Shown piece by piece: positions 33,953-42,239 of a stretch of 64,000 bases of DNA. Source of the stretch: Glycomyces sambucus (lineage in GTDB: Bacteria; Actinomycetota; Actinomycetes; Mycobacteriales; Micromonosporaceae). The stretch's first letter is position 1; each line of letters begins with the position of its first letter. Position numbers and translations under genes: made by a program. The notes beneath the pieces are model-generated. The model was not told the DNA's origin, ran no database searches, and was given only the letters and a program-made list of their open reading frames with translations. The stretch lies in assembly GCF_900102815.1 (NCBI RefSeq), contig NZ_FNGF01000004.1, positions 62,001-126,000 on the forward strand, given 5' to 3'.

Positions 33953-34396
33953 CTACTCGACCCTCGGTTCGCTGTCGGCGCCGTCGTCCGAGTCGTCGGG
34001 CAGGTGCACGTCGTGGACGACCAGGTTGACCTCGGTGACTTCGAGGCCGGTCATGCGCTCGACGGAGGTGACGACGTTGCGGCGCACCCCGGCGGCGAGG
34101 TCGGCGATGGCGACGCCGTACTCGGCGACCACGTCGAGGTCGATCGCGGCCTGGCGCTCGCCCACCTCGACGGAGACGCCCTGGCCGTGGTTGGTGCGGG
34201 AGCCGGGGATGCGCTCGCGGAGGGCGCCGACGGCGCGGCTGCCGGCCCCGCCGAGCTGGTGCACGCCCTCGACCTCGCGCGCGGCGATCCCGGCGATCTT
34301 GGCGACCACCTGGTCGGCGATCACGGTCCTGCCCTGGTCGCTCGCGAGCGGGCCGCCGTCGTCCTTCGACACGGCCGCCGTCGTCTTGTCCGCCAT
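33953..34396 (-). CDS. Asp23/Gls24 family envelope protein (operon first gene)
   Basis: 147-residue Asp23 protein. Core: GRTVIADQVVAKIAGIAAREVEGVHQLGG, VSVEVGERQAAIDLDVVAEYGV, IADLAAGVRRNVVTSVERMTGLEVTEVNLVVHDVHL, a textbook Gls24/Asp23 arrangement, ending in an acidic tail (DDSDDGADSEP). ATG 34396 is preceded by GGGGAGG 6 nt away; the frame extends to 34441 but without support. It heads the minus-strand operon of six genes reaching 31780. Confidence 0.9.
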   Translation of the reverse strand: MADKTTAAVSKDDGGPLASDQGRTVIADQVVAKIAGIAAREVEGVHQLGGAGSRAVGALRERIPGSRTNHGQGVSVEVGERQAAIDLDVVAEYGVAIADLAAGVRRNVVTSVERMTGLEVTEVNLVVHDVHLPDDSDDGADSEPRVE

Positions 34397-34535
34397 CTCT
34401 GACCTCCCCTGTCGCGATCCGTCCCCCACCGTCGCACACAACGGCGGGGGACGTCACGGAAAGTGACGAACCGAGGCGGACTACTTATTCTCATGCTTTA
34501 TCGAAGGAGTTGACTTTATCCATGCCCTCTGTAAT

Positions 34536-34553
34536 CATCGAAGAATCTCGATG
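34536..34553. promoter_or_regulatory. Inverted repeat before the GH30 gene
   Basis: CATCGA (34536-34541) and TCGATG (34548-34553) form a 6-bp inverted repeat with a 6-nt spacer in the AT-rich leader, 16 bp before the ATG. Possible operator or attenuating hairpin just before the ribosome-binding site. Confidence 0.35.
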
Positions 34554-34568
34554 TATTGGAGGGCCGCC

Positions 34569-36026
34569 ATGCGCCGTCGCACACTCTTCACCGCCGCCGG
34601 GACCGGGGCGCTGGCAGCGGGCGCGGTGCCCGCCGCCGCCCGGGCCGACTACACGACCGCCGTCGACCCCGCGACCACGTGGGGCACCTGGGAGGGGTGG
34701 GGCACGTCCCTGTGCTGGTGGGGCCGGGCCTTCGGGAACCGGAACGACCTGGCGGACCTCATGTTCACCCGCAACAACGTGAGCTACAACGGGACCTCCC
34801 TGCCGGGCCTGGGCATGAACATCGTCCGGTACAACGCGGGCGCGTGCTCGTGGAACTCGATCAACGGCGAGTCCATGGTGGTCTCGCCGAACATGATGCG
34901 CTCGCGGCAGATGGACGGGTACTGGACCGACTGGAACTCCAGCGACCCGGCCTCGGCGAGCTGGAACTGGAACGTCGACGCGAACCAGCGCAACCTCATG
35001 TGGAAGGCCCGCGACCGCGGCGCGAACCTGTTCGAGCTGTTCTCGAACTCGCCGATGTGGTGGATGTGCGTCAACCACAACCCCGCGGGCGGCCCCAGCG
35101 GCAGCGTCGACAACCTCCAGTCGTGGAACCGGCAGCAGCACGCGGTCTACATGGCGACGATTGCGAAGTACGCGCACGACAACTGGGGCGTGGACTTCGA
35201 CTACGTGGACCCGTTCAACGAGCCGATCGCCACCTGGTGGACGGCGACCGGGACCCAGGAGGGCTGTCACTTCAACGTCGCGACCCAGTCGGTCGTCATC
35301 GACCACCTGCGGTCCGAACTGGACGCGCGGGGGCTCTCGTGGATGCCGATCACCGCCTCCGACGAGTCGCTGTACGACCAGGCCGTGAGCACCTGGAACG
35401 GGCTGACGGCCTCGGCGAAGGGCAAGGTGGCCAAGGTGAACGTGCACGGCTACCAGTACGAGGGCGGGCGCCGCGACTCCGTGTACAGCGCGGTGCGCGC
35501 GGCCGGGAAGCGCCTGTGGAACTCCGAGTACGGCGAGAACGACGGCACGGGGATGCGCCTGGCCCGCAACCTCAACCTCGACTTCCGGTGGCTGCACCCG
35601 ACCGGCTGGTGCTACTGGCAGGTCCTCGACGGCGGCGGCTGGGGCCTGATCCAGGCCGACAACGAGACCGGGACGCTCGGTGCGGTCAACGCCAAGTACT
35701 TCGTGTACGCCCAGTACGCGCGGCACATCCGGCCCGGCATGACGATCATCGACGGCGGCGAGGGCAACACCATCGCCGCCCACGACAGCGCCTCGGGGAA
35801 GCTCGTCATCGTGACCACCAACTACGGGACGGCCCAGACGATCACGTACGACCTCTCGGCGTTCGGCACCGTCCCCGACGGCACGGCGGTCCGCTGGTCC
35901 ACCCAGACCGGCGGCTCCGAGCGCTACGCCCGCCACACCGACACCGCGGTCACCGGGAAGCGCTTCTCGCGGGCCTTCCCGGCGAACACGGTCATGACCT
36001 TCGAGATCGAGGGCGTGCGGCGGTAG
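34569..36026 (+). CDS. Exported GH30 endo-beta-1,6-galactanase-like enzyme
   Basis: 485-residue glycosidase. Tat-type signal RRRTLF plus Ala-rich core, cleavage near ARA-DY (26). The catalytic (beta/alpha)8 barrel has the acid/base E218 in DPFNEP and the nucleophile E320 in LWNSEYGE, with GWGTSLCWWG at 43-52 at the start of the barrel, matching GH30 endo-beta-1,6-galactanases; a C-terminal beta-sandwich follows. It would attack the galactan side chains of arabinogalactan proteins, which fits the GH43 enzyme at 52454. GGAGGG before ATG 34569 decides the start over the ATG at 34551. Confidence 0.85.
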   Translation: MRRRTLFTAAGTGALAAGAVPAAARADYTTAVDPATTWGTWEGWGTSLCWWGRAFGNRNDLADLMFTRNNVSYNGTSLPGLGMNIVRYNAGACSWNSINGESMVVSPNMMRSRQMDGYWTDWNSSDPASASWNWNVDANQRNLMWKARDRGANLFELFSNSPMWWMCVNHNPAGGPSGSVDNLQSWNRQQHAVYMATIAKYAHDNWGVDFDYVDPFNEPIATWWTATGTQEGCHFNVATQSVVIDHLRSELDARGLSWMPITASDESLYDQAVSTWNGLTASAKGKVAKVNVHGYQYEGGRRDSVYSAVRAAGKRLWNSEYGENDGTGMRLARNLNLDFRWLHPTGWCYWQVLDGGGWGLIQADNETGTLGAVNAKYFVYAQYARHIRPGMTIIDGGEGNTIAAHDSASGKLVIVTTNYGTAQTITYDLSAFGTVPDGTAVRWSTQTGGSERYARHTDTAVTGKRFSRAFPANTVMTFEIEGVRR

Positions 36027-36030
36027 GACG

Positions 36031-36072
36031 CGTGAACGGCGCCCCGGTCCTGGGACCGGGGCGCCGTTCACG
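36031..36072. terminator. Strong bidirectional hairpin between convergent genes
   Basis: Arms 36031-36050 and 36053-36072 are perfectly complementary over 20 bp (CGTGAACGGCGCCCCGGTCC and its complement), lying 4 bp after the GH30 stop and 10 bp before the esterase stop. Placement between convergent genes marks a shared terminator. Confidence 0.85.
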
Positions 36073-36081
36073 CTGGGGTGC

Positions 36082-37164
36082 TCATGCGGCGTCGAGGATC
36101 GGGTCGAGGGCCGCGAACCAGTTGGCGGCGAGTTTGACGTAGCCGTCCTCGTCGGGGTGGACCCCGTCGTAGGTGTCGACGGAGGGGACCCAGCCGGTGT
36201 ACTGGTCGACCACGACGATCGGCGACTGCGCGGTGGAGTTGGCGGCGGCCCAGGCCGGGATCTGGGAGTTGAAGTTGATCGTGCGCTGCGGGCAGTCGGC
36301 GCAGTCGGTCGGCGCCAGCGGGATGAGCTGCGCGGCCAGGATCACGGCGTCGGGGTTGAGTTCGCGCAGGTCCTGCACGATGGTCGTGTAGGCGGCGAGG
36401 ATCGTGGCCGGCGGGATCGAGGACCAGACGTCGTTGGTGGCGAAGTGGAGCAGCAGGACGTCGGGCGTGTTCTGCTCCAGCCAGCCCCGGACGCTGCCGT
36501 TGTTCACCGACTGGGTGACGAGGAACCCGCCGTGCCCCTCGTGGTCGGGGTCGGAGCCGGACGGGTTGCACGCCTGGGAGAGCGAGCCGACGAAGTCGAC
36601 GTCGTGGCCGGCCTGGTCGAGGAGCTGCCACAGGTTGCCGCGCCAGCAGCCGGGGCTGCCGGTGATGGAGTCGCCCAGGGGCATGATCTTGACCGGGCCG
36701 CCGCCGGGCGGGTCGGTCGGGTCCTCGGTGGTGGGCGGGTCGGTGGGGTCGACCTCGCCGTCGCAGAGGTCGCCGTTGATGGAGATCCCGGTCGGGTCGG
36801 CGGTGCTGCCGGAGCCGATGAAGCCGAAGACCTGGCGGGTCTGGCCCGAGGCGACGGTGCCGTTCCAGCCGACGTCCGAGCCGGTGAAGCGGGTGCCGCT
36901 CTGGCTCCAGGAGACGTTCCAGGCGCTGGAGACGGTGGTGCCGGAGGGGAAGGTCCAGGCGAGGTCCCAGCCGTCGATGGCCTCCCCGGCGGTGATGGCG
37001 ACGTTGGCCTGGAAGCCGGAGCCCCAGCTGCTGACGACCGTGTACTCGACCTCGCATCCGTCCTCGGCGAATGCCAGGTCCGCCGGGCCGAGCGCGAGTG
37101 CGCCGGCGCCTAGTGCCGTCGCGGCGGCCGCCGCGAAGGCGGTGAGCTTGCGGTTTCTGCGCAT
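36082..37164 (-). CDS. Secreted CBM2 SGNH/GDSL esterase
   Basis: 360-residue exported esterase. Signal peptide 1-33 (MRRNRK, hydrophobic core, AFA-ED); CBM2 cellulose-binding domain at 37-134 bounded by C37 and C134; Pro/Thr/Glu linker at 139-157; SGNH hydrolase domain with nucleophile S166 in PLGDSITG, block II/III Gly and Asn in EGHGG and FATND, and the Asp/His pair in DGVHPDEDGY. Similar to CE3-type acetyl-xylan esterases; deacetylation of plant polysaccharide is inferred. AAAGGAG 7 nt before ATG 37164 decides the start. Controlled by the promoter at 37224-37253 with a CebR-type box downstream of it. Confidence 0.87.
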   Translation of the reverse strand: MRRNRKLTAFAAAAATALGAGALALGPADLAFAEDGCEVEYTVVSSWGSGFQANVAITAGEAIDGWDLAWTFPSGTTVSSAWNVSWSQSGTRFTGSDVGWNGTVASGQTRQVFGFIGSGSTADPTGISINGDLCDGEVDPTDPPTTEDPTDPPGGGPVKIMPLGDSITGSPGCWRGNLWQLLDQAGHDVDFVGSLSQACNPSGSDPDHEGHGGFLVTQSVNNGSVRGWLEQNTPDVLLLHFATNDVWSSIPPATILAAYTTIVQDLRELNPDAVILAAQLIPLAPTDCADCPQRTINFNSQIPAWAAANSTAQSPIVVVDQYTGWVPSVDTYDGVHPDEDGYVKLAANWFAALDPILDAA

Positions 37165-37196
37165 GCCATGCTCCTTTGCCATGGTGCCGAGAGCTG

Positions 37197-37210
37197 AGGG
37201 AGCGCTCCCA
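37197..37210. promoter_or_regulatory. CebR-type operator
   Basis: AGGGAGCGCTCCCA matches 13 of 14 bases of the CebR/CelR operator TGGGAGCGCTCCCA, including a perfect 12-bp palindrome at 37198-37209. It sits immediately downstream of the expected transcription start of the cellulose-binding esterase gene, where repressor binding would block transcription until cello-oligosaccharide is present. Confidence 0.8.
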
Positions 37211-37223
37211 GTGCAATGTGGAG

Positions 37224-37253
37224 ATCATAGCAACTCGGGATTTGTATAGTCAA
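37224..37253 (-). promoter_or_regulatory. Promoter of the CBM2 esterase
   Basis: Minus-strand -35 TTGACT (37248-37253) and -10 TATGAT (37224-37229), 18-nt spacer. A close match to the vegetative consensus, about 60 nt upstream of the start codon and overlapping transcriptionally with the CebR box. Confidence 0.7.
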
Positions 37254-37359
37254 GTGTGTCAATATTCGCGGACGCTTGCGCCGCAAGCGGTCATTCCGTC
37301 GCGCCGTCGGAGTCGTGCTCCACGGGAAGCGGGGCCGCGCCGGCATCGCTCATGATGAG

Positions 37360-37387
37360 GGCGGCGGGCCCTTCCGGGCCCGCCGCC
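37360..37387. terminator. Terminator after the acetyltransferase gene
   Basis: A 12-bp perfect stem (37360-37371 with 37376-37387, loop TTCC) lies 6 bp beyond the minus-strand acetyltransferase stop. Confidence 0.75.
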
Positions 37388-37392
37388 GCCGT

Positions 37393-37965
37393 TCACGCCG
37401 TCTGCGGCTCGCGCCACATCGGATAGAGCCACGGGCCGCCGTCGACCAGGCCGTACCGGTCGCCGAGGGGCCGGTAGCCGAGGGTCGCGTACAGCTTCGC
37501 GGTCTGCGGCGAGACCGCCTCCAGGTAGGCGGGGATACCGTCGCGGTCGAGGGCCCGGTGGTGGCGCCGGAGCATCGCCGTGGCGATCCCCTTGCCGCGC
37601 CGCTTCCTGCGCACCCCGACCAGCGCCACGTAGTGGTGCGGGGCCTGGGGGTGGTGCTCCTCCATGACCCGGTCGAGGTGCCGGAACCGCTCGGTGTGGG
37701 CCCCGCAGGCGGCCAGGAGCCGGTCGTCGTAGTCGGGGATCACCGGCGCGGCGACGGTGTGGTCGAACCACACCACCGCACCGTCGAGGTCGCCCGAGGT
37801 GACCACGCCGCCGTGCCCGAGCGCGTGCTCGACCAGCAGTTCGAACTGGCCGCGGACCGCCTTGAGCCGCTCGTCGGGGTCCGCCACGAGCCACTTGGCG
37901 GTCGGCAGGTCGTTGAACTCGTCGGCGAGCATCGCCGCGACGGCTCCGTACGCGCTAACGGTCAC
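37393..37965 (-). CDS. GNAT-family N-acetyltransferase
   Basis: 190-residue acetyl-CoA-dependent acetyltransferase. The acetyl-CoA-binding motif is VGVRRKRRGKGIATAML (Q/RxxGxG/A form) around residue 115, followed by PAYLEAVSPQTAKLYATLGY, typical of motif B. Substrate unknown. GTG 37965 is preferred because GGAG lies 6 nt before it; a TTG at 37977 is possible. Overlaps the end of the APC permease gene by 11 bp, so the two are likely co-transcribed. Confidence 0.85.
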   Translation of the reverse strand: MTVSAYGAVAAMLADEFNDLPTAKWLVADPDERLKAVRGQFELLVEHALGHGGVVTSGDLDGAVVWFDHTVAAPVIPDYDDRLLAACGAHTERFRHLDRVMEEHHPQAPHHYVALVGVRRKRRGKGIATAMLRRHHRALDRDGIPAYLEAVSPQTAKLYATLGYRPLGDRYGLVDGGPWLYPMWREPQTA

Positions 37966-39454
37966 CGGCGGCTCCAACCGGGACCGCGGCCCGCTCGGCC
38001 GCCTGGACCAGGGGCGCCTTGGCGCCGTGCCCGATCCCGGCGTAGACGTCCGGGCGGGCCCGCTTCAGGAACAGGGCCCACAGGGCGCCCAGGAGCGCGA
38101 GCACCGCGAAGACGATCGGGACGAGCTTCGGCAGGAGCGAGCCCTTCTCGACGCCCAGCAGGGTGTGGAAGTGGATGACCGACAGGTACAGGACCCCGCC
38201 CATCGCCAGGATCGCCAGGACCGGCGCGATCCGGCTGGCCCACAGGGACTCTTCACGCCGATCCCGCGCGAAGTAGACCAGGACCGCGATGGCGCAGGTG
38301 AGGATGAGCGCGATCAGGCCGATGCCCGACGCGGTGCCGAGGTAGTAGAACAGGTGCACCACCGGGTCGAGGCCGAGCACGGCCCACAGGACGATCACCA
38401 GGCCGCCCGCGACGGTCTGCGTGACCGAGGCGGCGACGGGGGCGCAGGTGCGGACCGAGGTGCGGCCCAGCCAGGAGAAGACGACCTGCTCGCGGCCCAG
38501 CGCGAAGAGGTAGCGGGCGGTCGTGTTGTGGAAGCTCAGCGCCGCGGCGGTGACCGAGGTGAGCAGCAGGATGCGGCCGATCGTCTCCCACGTGGACCCG
38601 AGCTGGTCCCCGGCGAGGCTGAACATCAGGTCGAAGTCGGCGGTGGCGGCGGCGACCACGTTGTCGTCGCCCGCGGCCGTGATGATCGACCATGACGAGA
38701 CGATGTAGATGAACGCGAGGATGAGGACCGTGGCGATGGTGGCGCGGGCGACGGTGCGCTTGCGGTCGCGGGCCTCCTCGCCGTAGACGGTGGGCGACTC
38801 GAAGCCGATGAAGCCGATGACGGCCAGCGCGAGCACGGCCCCGGCGGCCTCGCCGCTCAGCGCGGTCGGCGAGAACGCGCCGAACGAGACGCCGTCAGCG
38901 GCGTTGGCGAAGTTGGAGGCGCTGAACACCAGGACGACCGCGACCTCGACGGTGAGGAGCACCGCCAGGACCTTGGCGTTGATGTCGACCGCGCGGGTGC
39001 CGAGCAGGCCGACCAGCAGCCAGGCGACGAGCGCGAAGGCCCACCACGGCAGGTCGAGCCCGATGGAGGCGAACAGGCTCTGGGCGACGTAGCCGAGGTA
39101 GCCGTAGAGGCTCACCTGGAGGGCGCAGTACGAGGTGGCGGCGACCCACGCGGCGGCGACGCCGGGGACCCGGCCCAGGCCCCGGGCGACGAACGCGTAC
39201 ATCGCGCCGGCGTTGGCGATGTGGCGGGCCATCGCGGTGTAGCCGACGCTGAACAGCAGCAGGGAGGCCGCGATGATGACGTACCCGATCGGGATGCCGA
39301 TCTGGCCGGCCACGGCGAACATGACGACGACGCCGCCGGCGATCACGGTGAGCGGGGTGGCGGCGGTGAGGGAGAAGTGGAGGAGGCTGAGCGTGCCGAG
39401 TTTGTCGCGGGCCAGCGCGGATTGGACCGCGCTGGCGGGTGAGGGAGCTGACAT
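37955..39454 (-). CDS. APC-superfamily amino acid permease
   Basis: 499-residue transporter with about 12 hydrophobic helices. The APC landmarks are the unwound helix 1 region TPLTVIAGGVVVMFAVAG, the GYTAMARHIANAGAMYAFVARGLGR segment (helix 2-3 link) and the IGFIGFESPTVYGEEARDRKRTVARA segment of helix 6-7. Substrate cannot be read; amino acid or polyamine uptake is likely. AGGAG precedes the ATG. Downstream GNAT overlaps its stop, and the GPP34 gene lies 27 bp upstream on the same strand, so the three may form one transcript. Confidence 0.9.
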   Translation of the reverse strand: MSAPSPASAVQSALARDKLGTLSLLHFSLTAATPLTVIAGGVVVMFAVAGQIGIPIGYVIIAASLLLFSVGYTAMARHIANAGAMYAFVARGLGRVPGVAAAWVAATSYCALQVSLYGYLGYVAQSLFASIGLDLPWWAFALVAWLLVGLLGTRAVDINAKVLAVLLTVEVAVVLVFSASNFANAADGVSFGAFSPTALSGEAAGAVLALAVIGFIGFESPTVYGEEARDRKRTVARATIATVLILAFIYIVSSWSIITAAGDDNVVAAATADFDLMFSLAGDQLGSTWETIGRILLLTSVTAAALSFHNTTARYLFALGREQVVFSWLGRTSVRTCAPVAASVTQTVAGGLVIVLWAVLGLDPVVHLFYYLGTASGIGLIALILTCAIAVLVYFARDRREESLWASRIAPVLAILAMGGVLYLSVIHFHTLLGVEKGSLLPKLVPIVFAVLALLGALWALFLKRARPDVYAGIGHGAKAPLVQAAERAAVPVGAAGDR

Positions 39455-39481
39455 GGGGCGTGACTCCTAATCTGGGCTTGC

Positions 39482-40153
39482 TTAGAGGTTGCCGGTGATG
39501 GCGGTGTCCGCCACCGCGGCGGTGAGGTGCCCGCGGATCGCCTGGAGCGGTGCGGGCAGCACCCGCAGGTGGCCTTCGGCGTATTCGCGCGCGCCGGCGG
39601 GCATCTGGGAGTACAGGGATTTCGACAGGCCGACGGATTCGGTGAGCGCGAGCAGGAATGCGTCGAGCAAGGGCATTCGTCGGTCCATCGAGGACAGATA
39701 GCGGCGCAGCCGGGCGAGCGGCGCCTGGGCGATGAGGGCGTCGGCGGCGTCGTAGGTGACCTGCACCTTGCCGAGCCAGCGGCTGCGCTGCTCGCCGCGC
39801 ACCATCAGCCCGGCCACGACCATGTGGTCGGCGGTCTTGGTCTGGGTGTCGGCGATCGCGAGGTATTCGAGCCACTCGGGGACGGCGAGGTGCTCGGGCT
39901 CGCTCTGGACGAGCTCGGTCAGCCACAGCCCCAGGGAGTCTCGCGGCGGGCCGCCGCGCGACTCCGCGATGACCAGGTCCCGTCCCGCGTGGCTGCGCAC
40001 CGCGAGTTGGCCCGAGAACACCAGCTCCGCCAGCAGCGCCGCGCCGAGACCCAGGCCGATCACGCGAGGCGCGACCGCGGGTTTGTAGAAGTCGTGGTAG
40101 GCGGTGATGAGAAAGGCGTCGTACACCAGCCGGGGGGTGGGTGCGTCGGGCAC
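39482..40153 (-). CDS. GPP34 (GOLPH3-like) family protein
   Basis: 223-residue soluble protein of the GPP34 family, related to the phosphoinositide-binding Golgi protein GOLPH3 and common, in many copies, in actinomycetes. Pattern: LGAALLAELVFSGQLAV near the N-terminus, VVAGLMVRGEQRSRWLGK centrally, and a C-terminal helix bundle with LLDAFLLALTESVGLSKSLY. The phospholipid-binding role in bacteria is unproved. It is followed by the permease gene 27 bp away; its own promoter (CATAAT near 40191 on the minus strand) is plausible. Confidence 0.85.
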   Translation of the reverse strand: MPDAPTPRLVYDAFLITAYHDFYKPAVAPRVIGLGLGAALLAELVFSGQLAVRSHAGRDLVIAESRGGPPRDSLGLWLTELVQSEPEHLAVPEWLEYLAIADTQTKTADHMVVAGLMVRGEQRSRWLGKVQVTYDAADALIAQAPLARLRRYLSSMDRRMPLLDAFLLALTESVGLSKSLYSQMPAGAREYAEGHLRVLPAPLQAIRGHLTAAVADTAITGNL

Positions 40154-40416
40154 CGGGAGTGATCCTTCCAGTACAGGAGCGTTCGATCGGATTATGATAC
40201 GGTCACGCGTTTTCGAAGTTGAATTCGGTATTCCGACTATTTCGAACCAGCTAGAAGGCTTGTTGTCAATTCGCGCGCTCTACCCTGCGCGCGATGCGAA
40301 CGCGCAGAAGCTCCGCACGAATTGGACAGTGCGGAGCTTCGGTGCGCGTGGTGCTATTGCGTTGTTTCGTGATTCTTGTGGAGTGCGGGGGCCGTGGTGT
40401 TCGGCCCCGGGCGGTG
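40154..40416. other. Intergenic region with promoter and terminator
   Basis: AT-richer than its surroundings. The left part holds the likely minus-strand promoter of the GPP34 gene, the right part the terminator hairpin of the lipoprotein gene. No frame looks coding. Confidence 0.5.
40307..40340. terminator. Terminator after the lipoprotein gene
   Basis: GAAGCTCCGCAC (40307-40318) and GTGCGGAGCTTC (40329-40340) form a perfect 12-bp stem with a 10-nt loop, downstream of the minus-strand lipoprotein stop at 40417. Confidence 0.65.
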
Positions 40417-40791
40417 TCAGCCGATGACGTCGCAGTACGGCTGGACCGTCTCGACGATCGTCGGGCCCTCGGCCTCCTCGACGCCGAAGAGGGAGGCGGC
40501 GTCGCGGGCGAGCTGCTCCTCGTCGGCGCCGTCGGCGGCGGACTGGCAGAGCTCCTGCGCGCCGGAGACGATCTCGGCGGCCGAGAGGTCGGGGGCGAGC
40601 TCCTGGAGGTCGGACGCGACGTCCGCGGGGAAGTCGGGGGCGAGGCTGCTGAGCGAGTCCTCGAGGTCGGGCAGGCTGGGCGTGTCGATGGGCAGTTCCC
40701 CTTCGCCGCAGGCGGAGAGCGCCAGTGCGGTGCCGAGGGCGAGTGCGAGCGCGGCGGCGGTCCGCCGTGCCGTCGTGAGTGCGCGTGCCAT
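40417..40791 (-). CDS. Small secreted lipoprotein
   Basis: 124-residue lipoprotein with a basic N-terminus, hydrophobic core and lipobox LSAC (C28), so anchored on the outer face of the membrane. The mature part is acidic (pI low), with two further cysteines (CQSAADG and PYCDVIG) that may form a disulfide, and Leu/Asp-rich repeats of SLPDLEDSLSSLAPD style. Not assigned to a family. AAAGGAG lies 8 nt before ATG 40791. Transcribed alone, with its own terminator. Confidence 0.85.
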   Translation of the reverse strand: MARALTTARRTAAALALALGTALALSACGEGELPIDTPSLPDLEDSLSSLAPDFPADVASDLQELAPDLSAAEIVSGAQELCQSAADGADEEQLARDAASLFGVEEAEGPTIVETVQPYCDVIG

Positions 40792-40929
40792 GTGAACAGC
40801 TCCTTTGCGAGACGTGGCGCCAACCTATCAACCGGGGTGCGGCCCGACGAGGCGATTCGTGATGCGTTCGGTCACAAGCCCGGTCACGGGGCGGCCGCGC
40901 CCGCCGGACCGCGCTTCGCCCCCGCGGTG

Positions 40930-41085
40930 CGCGGCGGCGACGCCGAAGAGCTGGCCGGGTTCTGGAAGGGCCTGGCGGAGGACGGCGCGGTGGTGGCGCC
41001 GTTCGGGCCCTCGGCGTGGGCGACCGCGTACGGCATGGTGCGGGACCGGTTCGGGATCACGTGGGTCCTGGACGTGCCGAACTAG
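40930..41085 (+). pseudogene. C-terminal remnant of a PhnB-like VOC protein
   Basis: The last 50 codons read RGGDAEELAGFWKGLAEDG, then PFGPSAWATAYGMVRDRFG and end ITWVLDVPN. This is the C-terminal half of a glyoxalase/bleomycin-resistance (VOC, PhnB-type) protein, with the usual metal-site region GxGMxxDxFGxxW, but no N-terminal half precedes it: upstream sequence runs into the lipoprotein promoter. No start codon with a ribosome-binding site is seen. Read as a degraded, non-functional remnant. Its TAG overlaps the histidine-kinase stop. Confidence 0.65.
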
Positions 41086-42239
41086 GAGGCGTGCCCGCTT
41101 GAGAAGGCGACGGTGACGCGCAGGCCGCCGTCCGGGTTCGGGACGGCGGTCAGCGCGGCGTCGTGGACGCGGGCGACCGACTCCACGATGGAGAGTCCGA
41201 GGCCGACGCCGCGCACGGACTCGATCCGGTCGCGGCCCTCGCCGCGCCGGAACGGCTGGAACAGGGCGTCGACTTCGTAGGCGGCGACGGCGGGGCCGGT
41301 GTTGGTCACGGTGAGGCGGGCGCGGCCGTCGACGGCGGCGGTGCGCACGGTGAGGGCGCCGCCGGGGTGGTTGTGGCGGATGCCGTTGGCGATGAGGTTG
41401 GCGACCAGGCGCTCCAGGAGCGCGGCGTCGCCGACGGCGACCGCCTCCTCGCAGGAGACGTCCACGGACACTTGCGCTTCGGCGGCCTCGGGGGCGAACT
41501 GGGCCGCGAGGTGGGCGACGATGTCGGCCAGGTCGACGGGCACGGGGTCGGCGGGGTCGCGGTCGGCGCCGGCGAGGGTGAGGAGGCCGTCGATGAGGCG
41601 TTCGTGGCGCTCGTTGACGGCGAGGAGGTTCGCGGCGAGGTCGCGCACGCGGTGGCCCGCGTCGGGTTCGGCGGCGGCGACTTCGAGGAGGGTGCGGTTG
41701 ATCGCCAAGGGGGTCTTGAGTTCGTGGGAGGCGTTGGCGACGAAGCGGCGCTGGCCCTCGAAGGCGCGGTCGAGGCGGGCGAGCATCCCGTCGAAGGTGT
41801 CGGCGAGGCGCTTGAGCTCGTCGCCGGGCCCGTCGAGGTTGATGCGCTCGTGGAGGGAGCGGTCGGCGACGCGCTGCGCGGTGGCGGTGATGGCGTCGAT
41901 GGGGCGCAGGACCCGCCCGGCCATGAGGAAGCCGAAGACGACCGCGAGGAGGCCGACGACGCCGAGCGCGATCCCCGAGCCGAGCAGGACGGCCTGGAGG
42001 GTGGCGTCGTTGGCGGCCTGCTGGCGTTCGATGACGGTGTCGATGAGGTACGCGATCTGCGCGTCGGTCATGCCGAACTGGGAGCCGGAGGTGAACAGGG
42101 CCTCCAGGGACTCGCCGGGCTCGGGCATGTTCGCGGTGATGCGGCTGCGGACGACGAGGTAGACGACGGCGGTGAGGACGGCCCCGGCGGCGAAGAACGC
42201 GCCGCCGTACCAGAGGGTCAGTCGCGTGCGGAGCCTCAT
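41082..42239 (-). CDS. OmpR-type sensor histidine kinase
   Basis: 385-residue membrane kinase. Two transmembrane helices (about 8-30 and 82-106) flank a short extracytoplasmic loop of about 50 residues; HAMP domain at about 107-160; HisKA motif ASHELKTPLA with phospho-acceptor H172; HATPase motifs N (LIANGIRHN), G1 and GVGLGLSIV at about 350. Overlaps the response-regulator gene by 4 bp. Paired with the regulator and divergent from the efflux operon at 43076, it probably senses what that operon exports. Confidence 0.92.
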   Translation of the reverse strand: MRLRTRLTLWYGGAFFAAGAVLTAVVYLVVRSRITANMPEPGESLEALFTSGSQFGMTDAQIAYLIDTVIERQQAANDATLQAVLLGSGIALGVVGLLAVVFGFLMAGRVLRPIDAITATAQRVADRSLHERINLDGPGDELKRLADTFDGMLARLDRAFEGQRRFVANASHELKTPLAINRTLLEVAAAEPDAGHRVRDLAANLLAVNERHERLIDGLLTLAGADRDPADPVPVDLADIVAHLAAQFAPEAAEAQVSVDVSCEEAVAVGDAALLERLVANLIANGIRHNHPGGALTVRTAAVDGRARLTVTNTGPAVAAYEVDALFQPFRRGEGRDRIESVRGVGLGLSIVESVARVHDAALTAVPNPDGGLRVTVAFSSGHAS

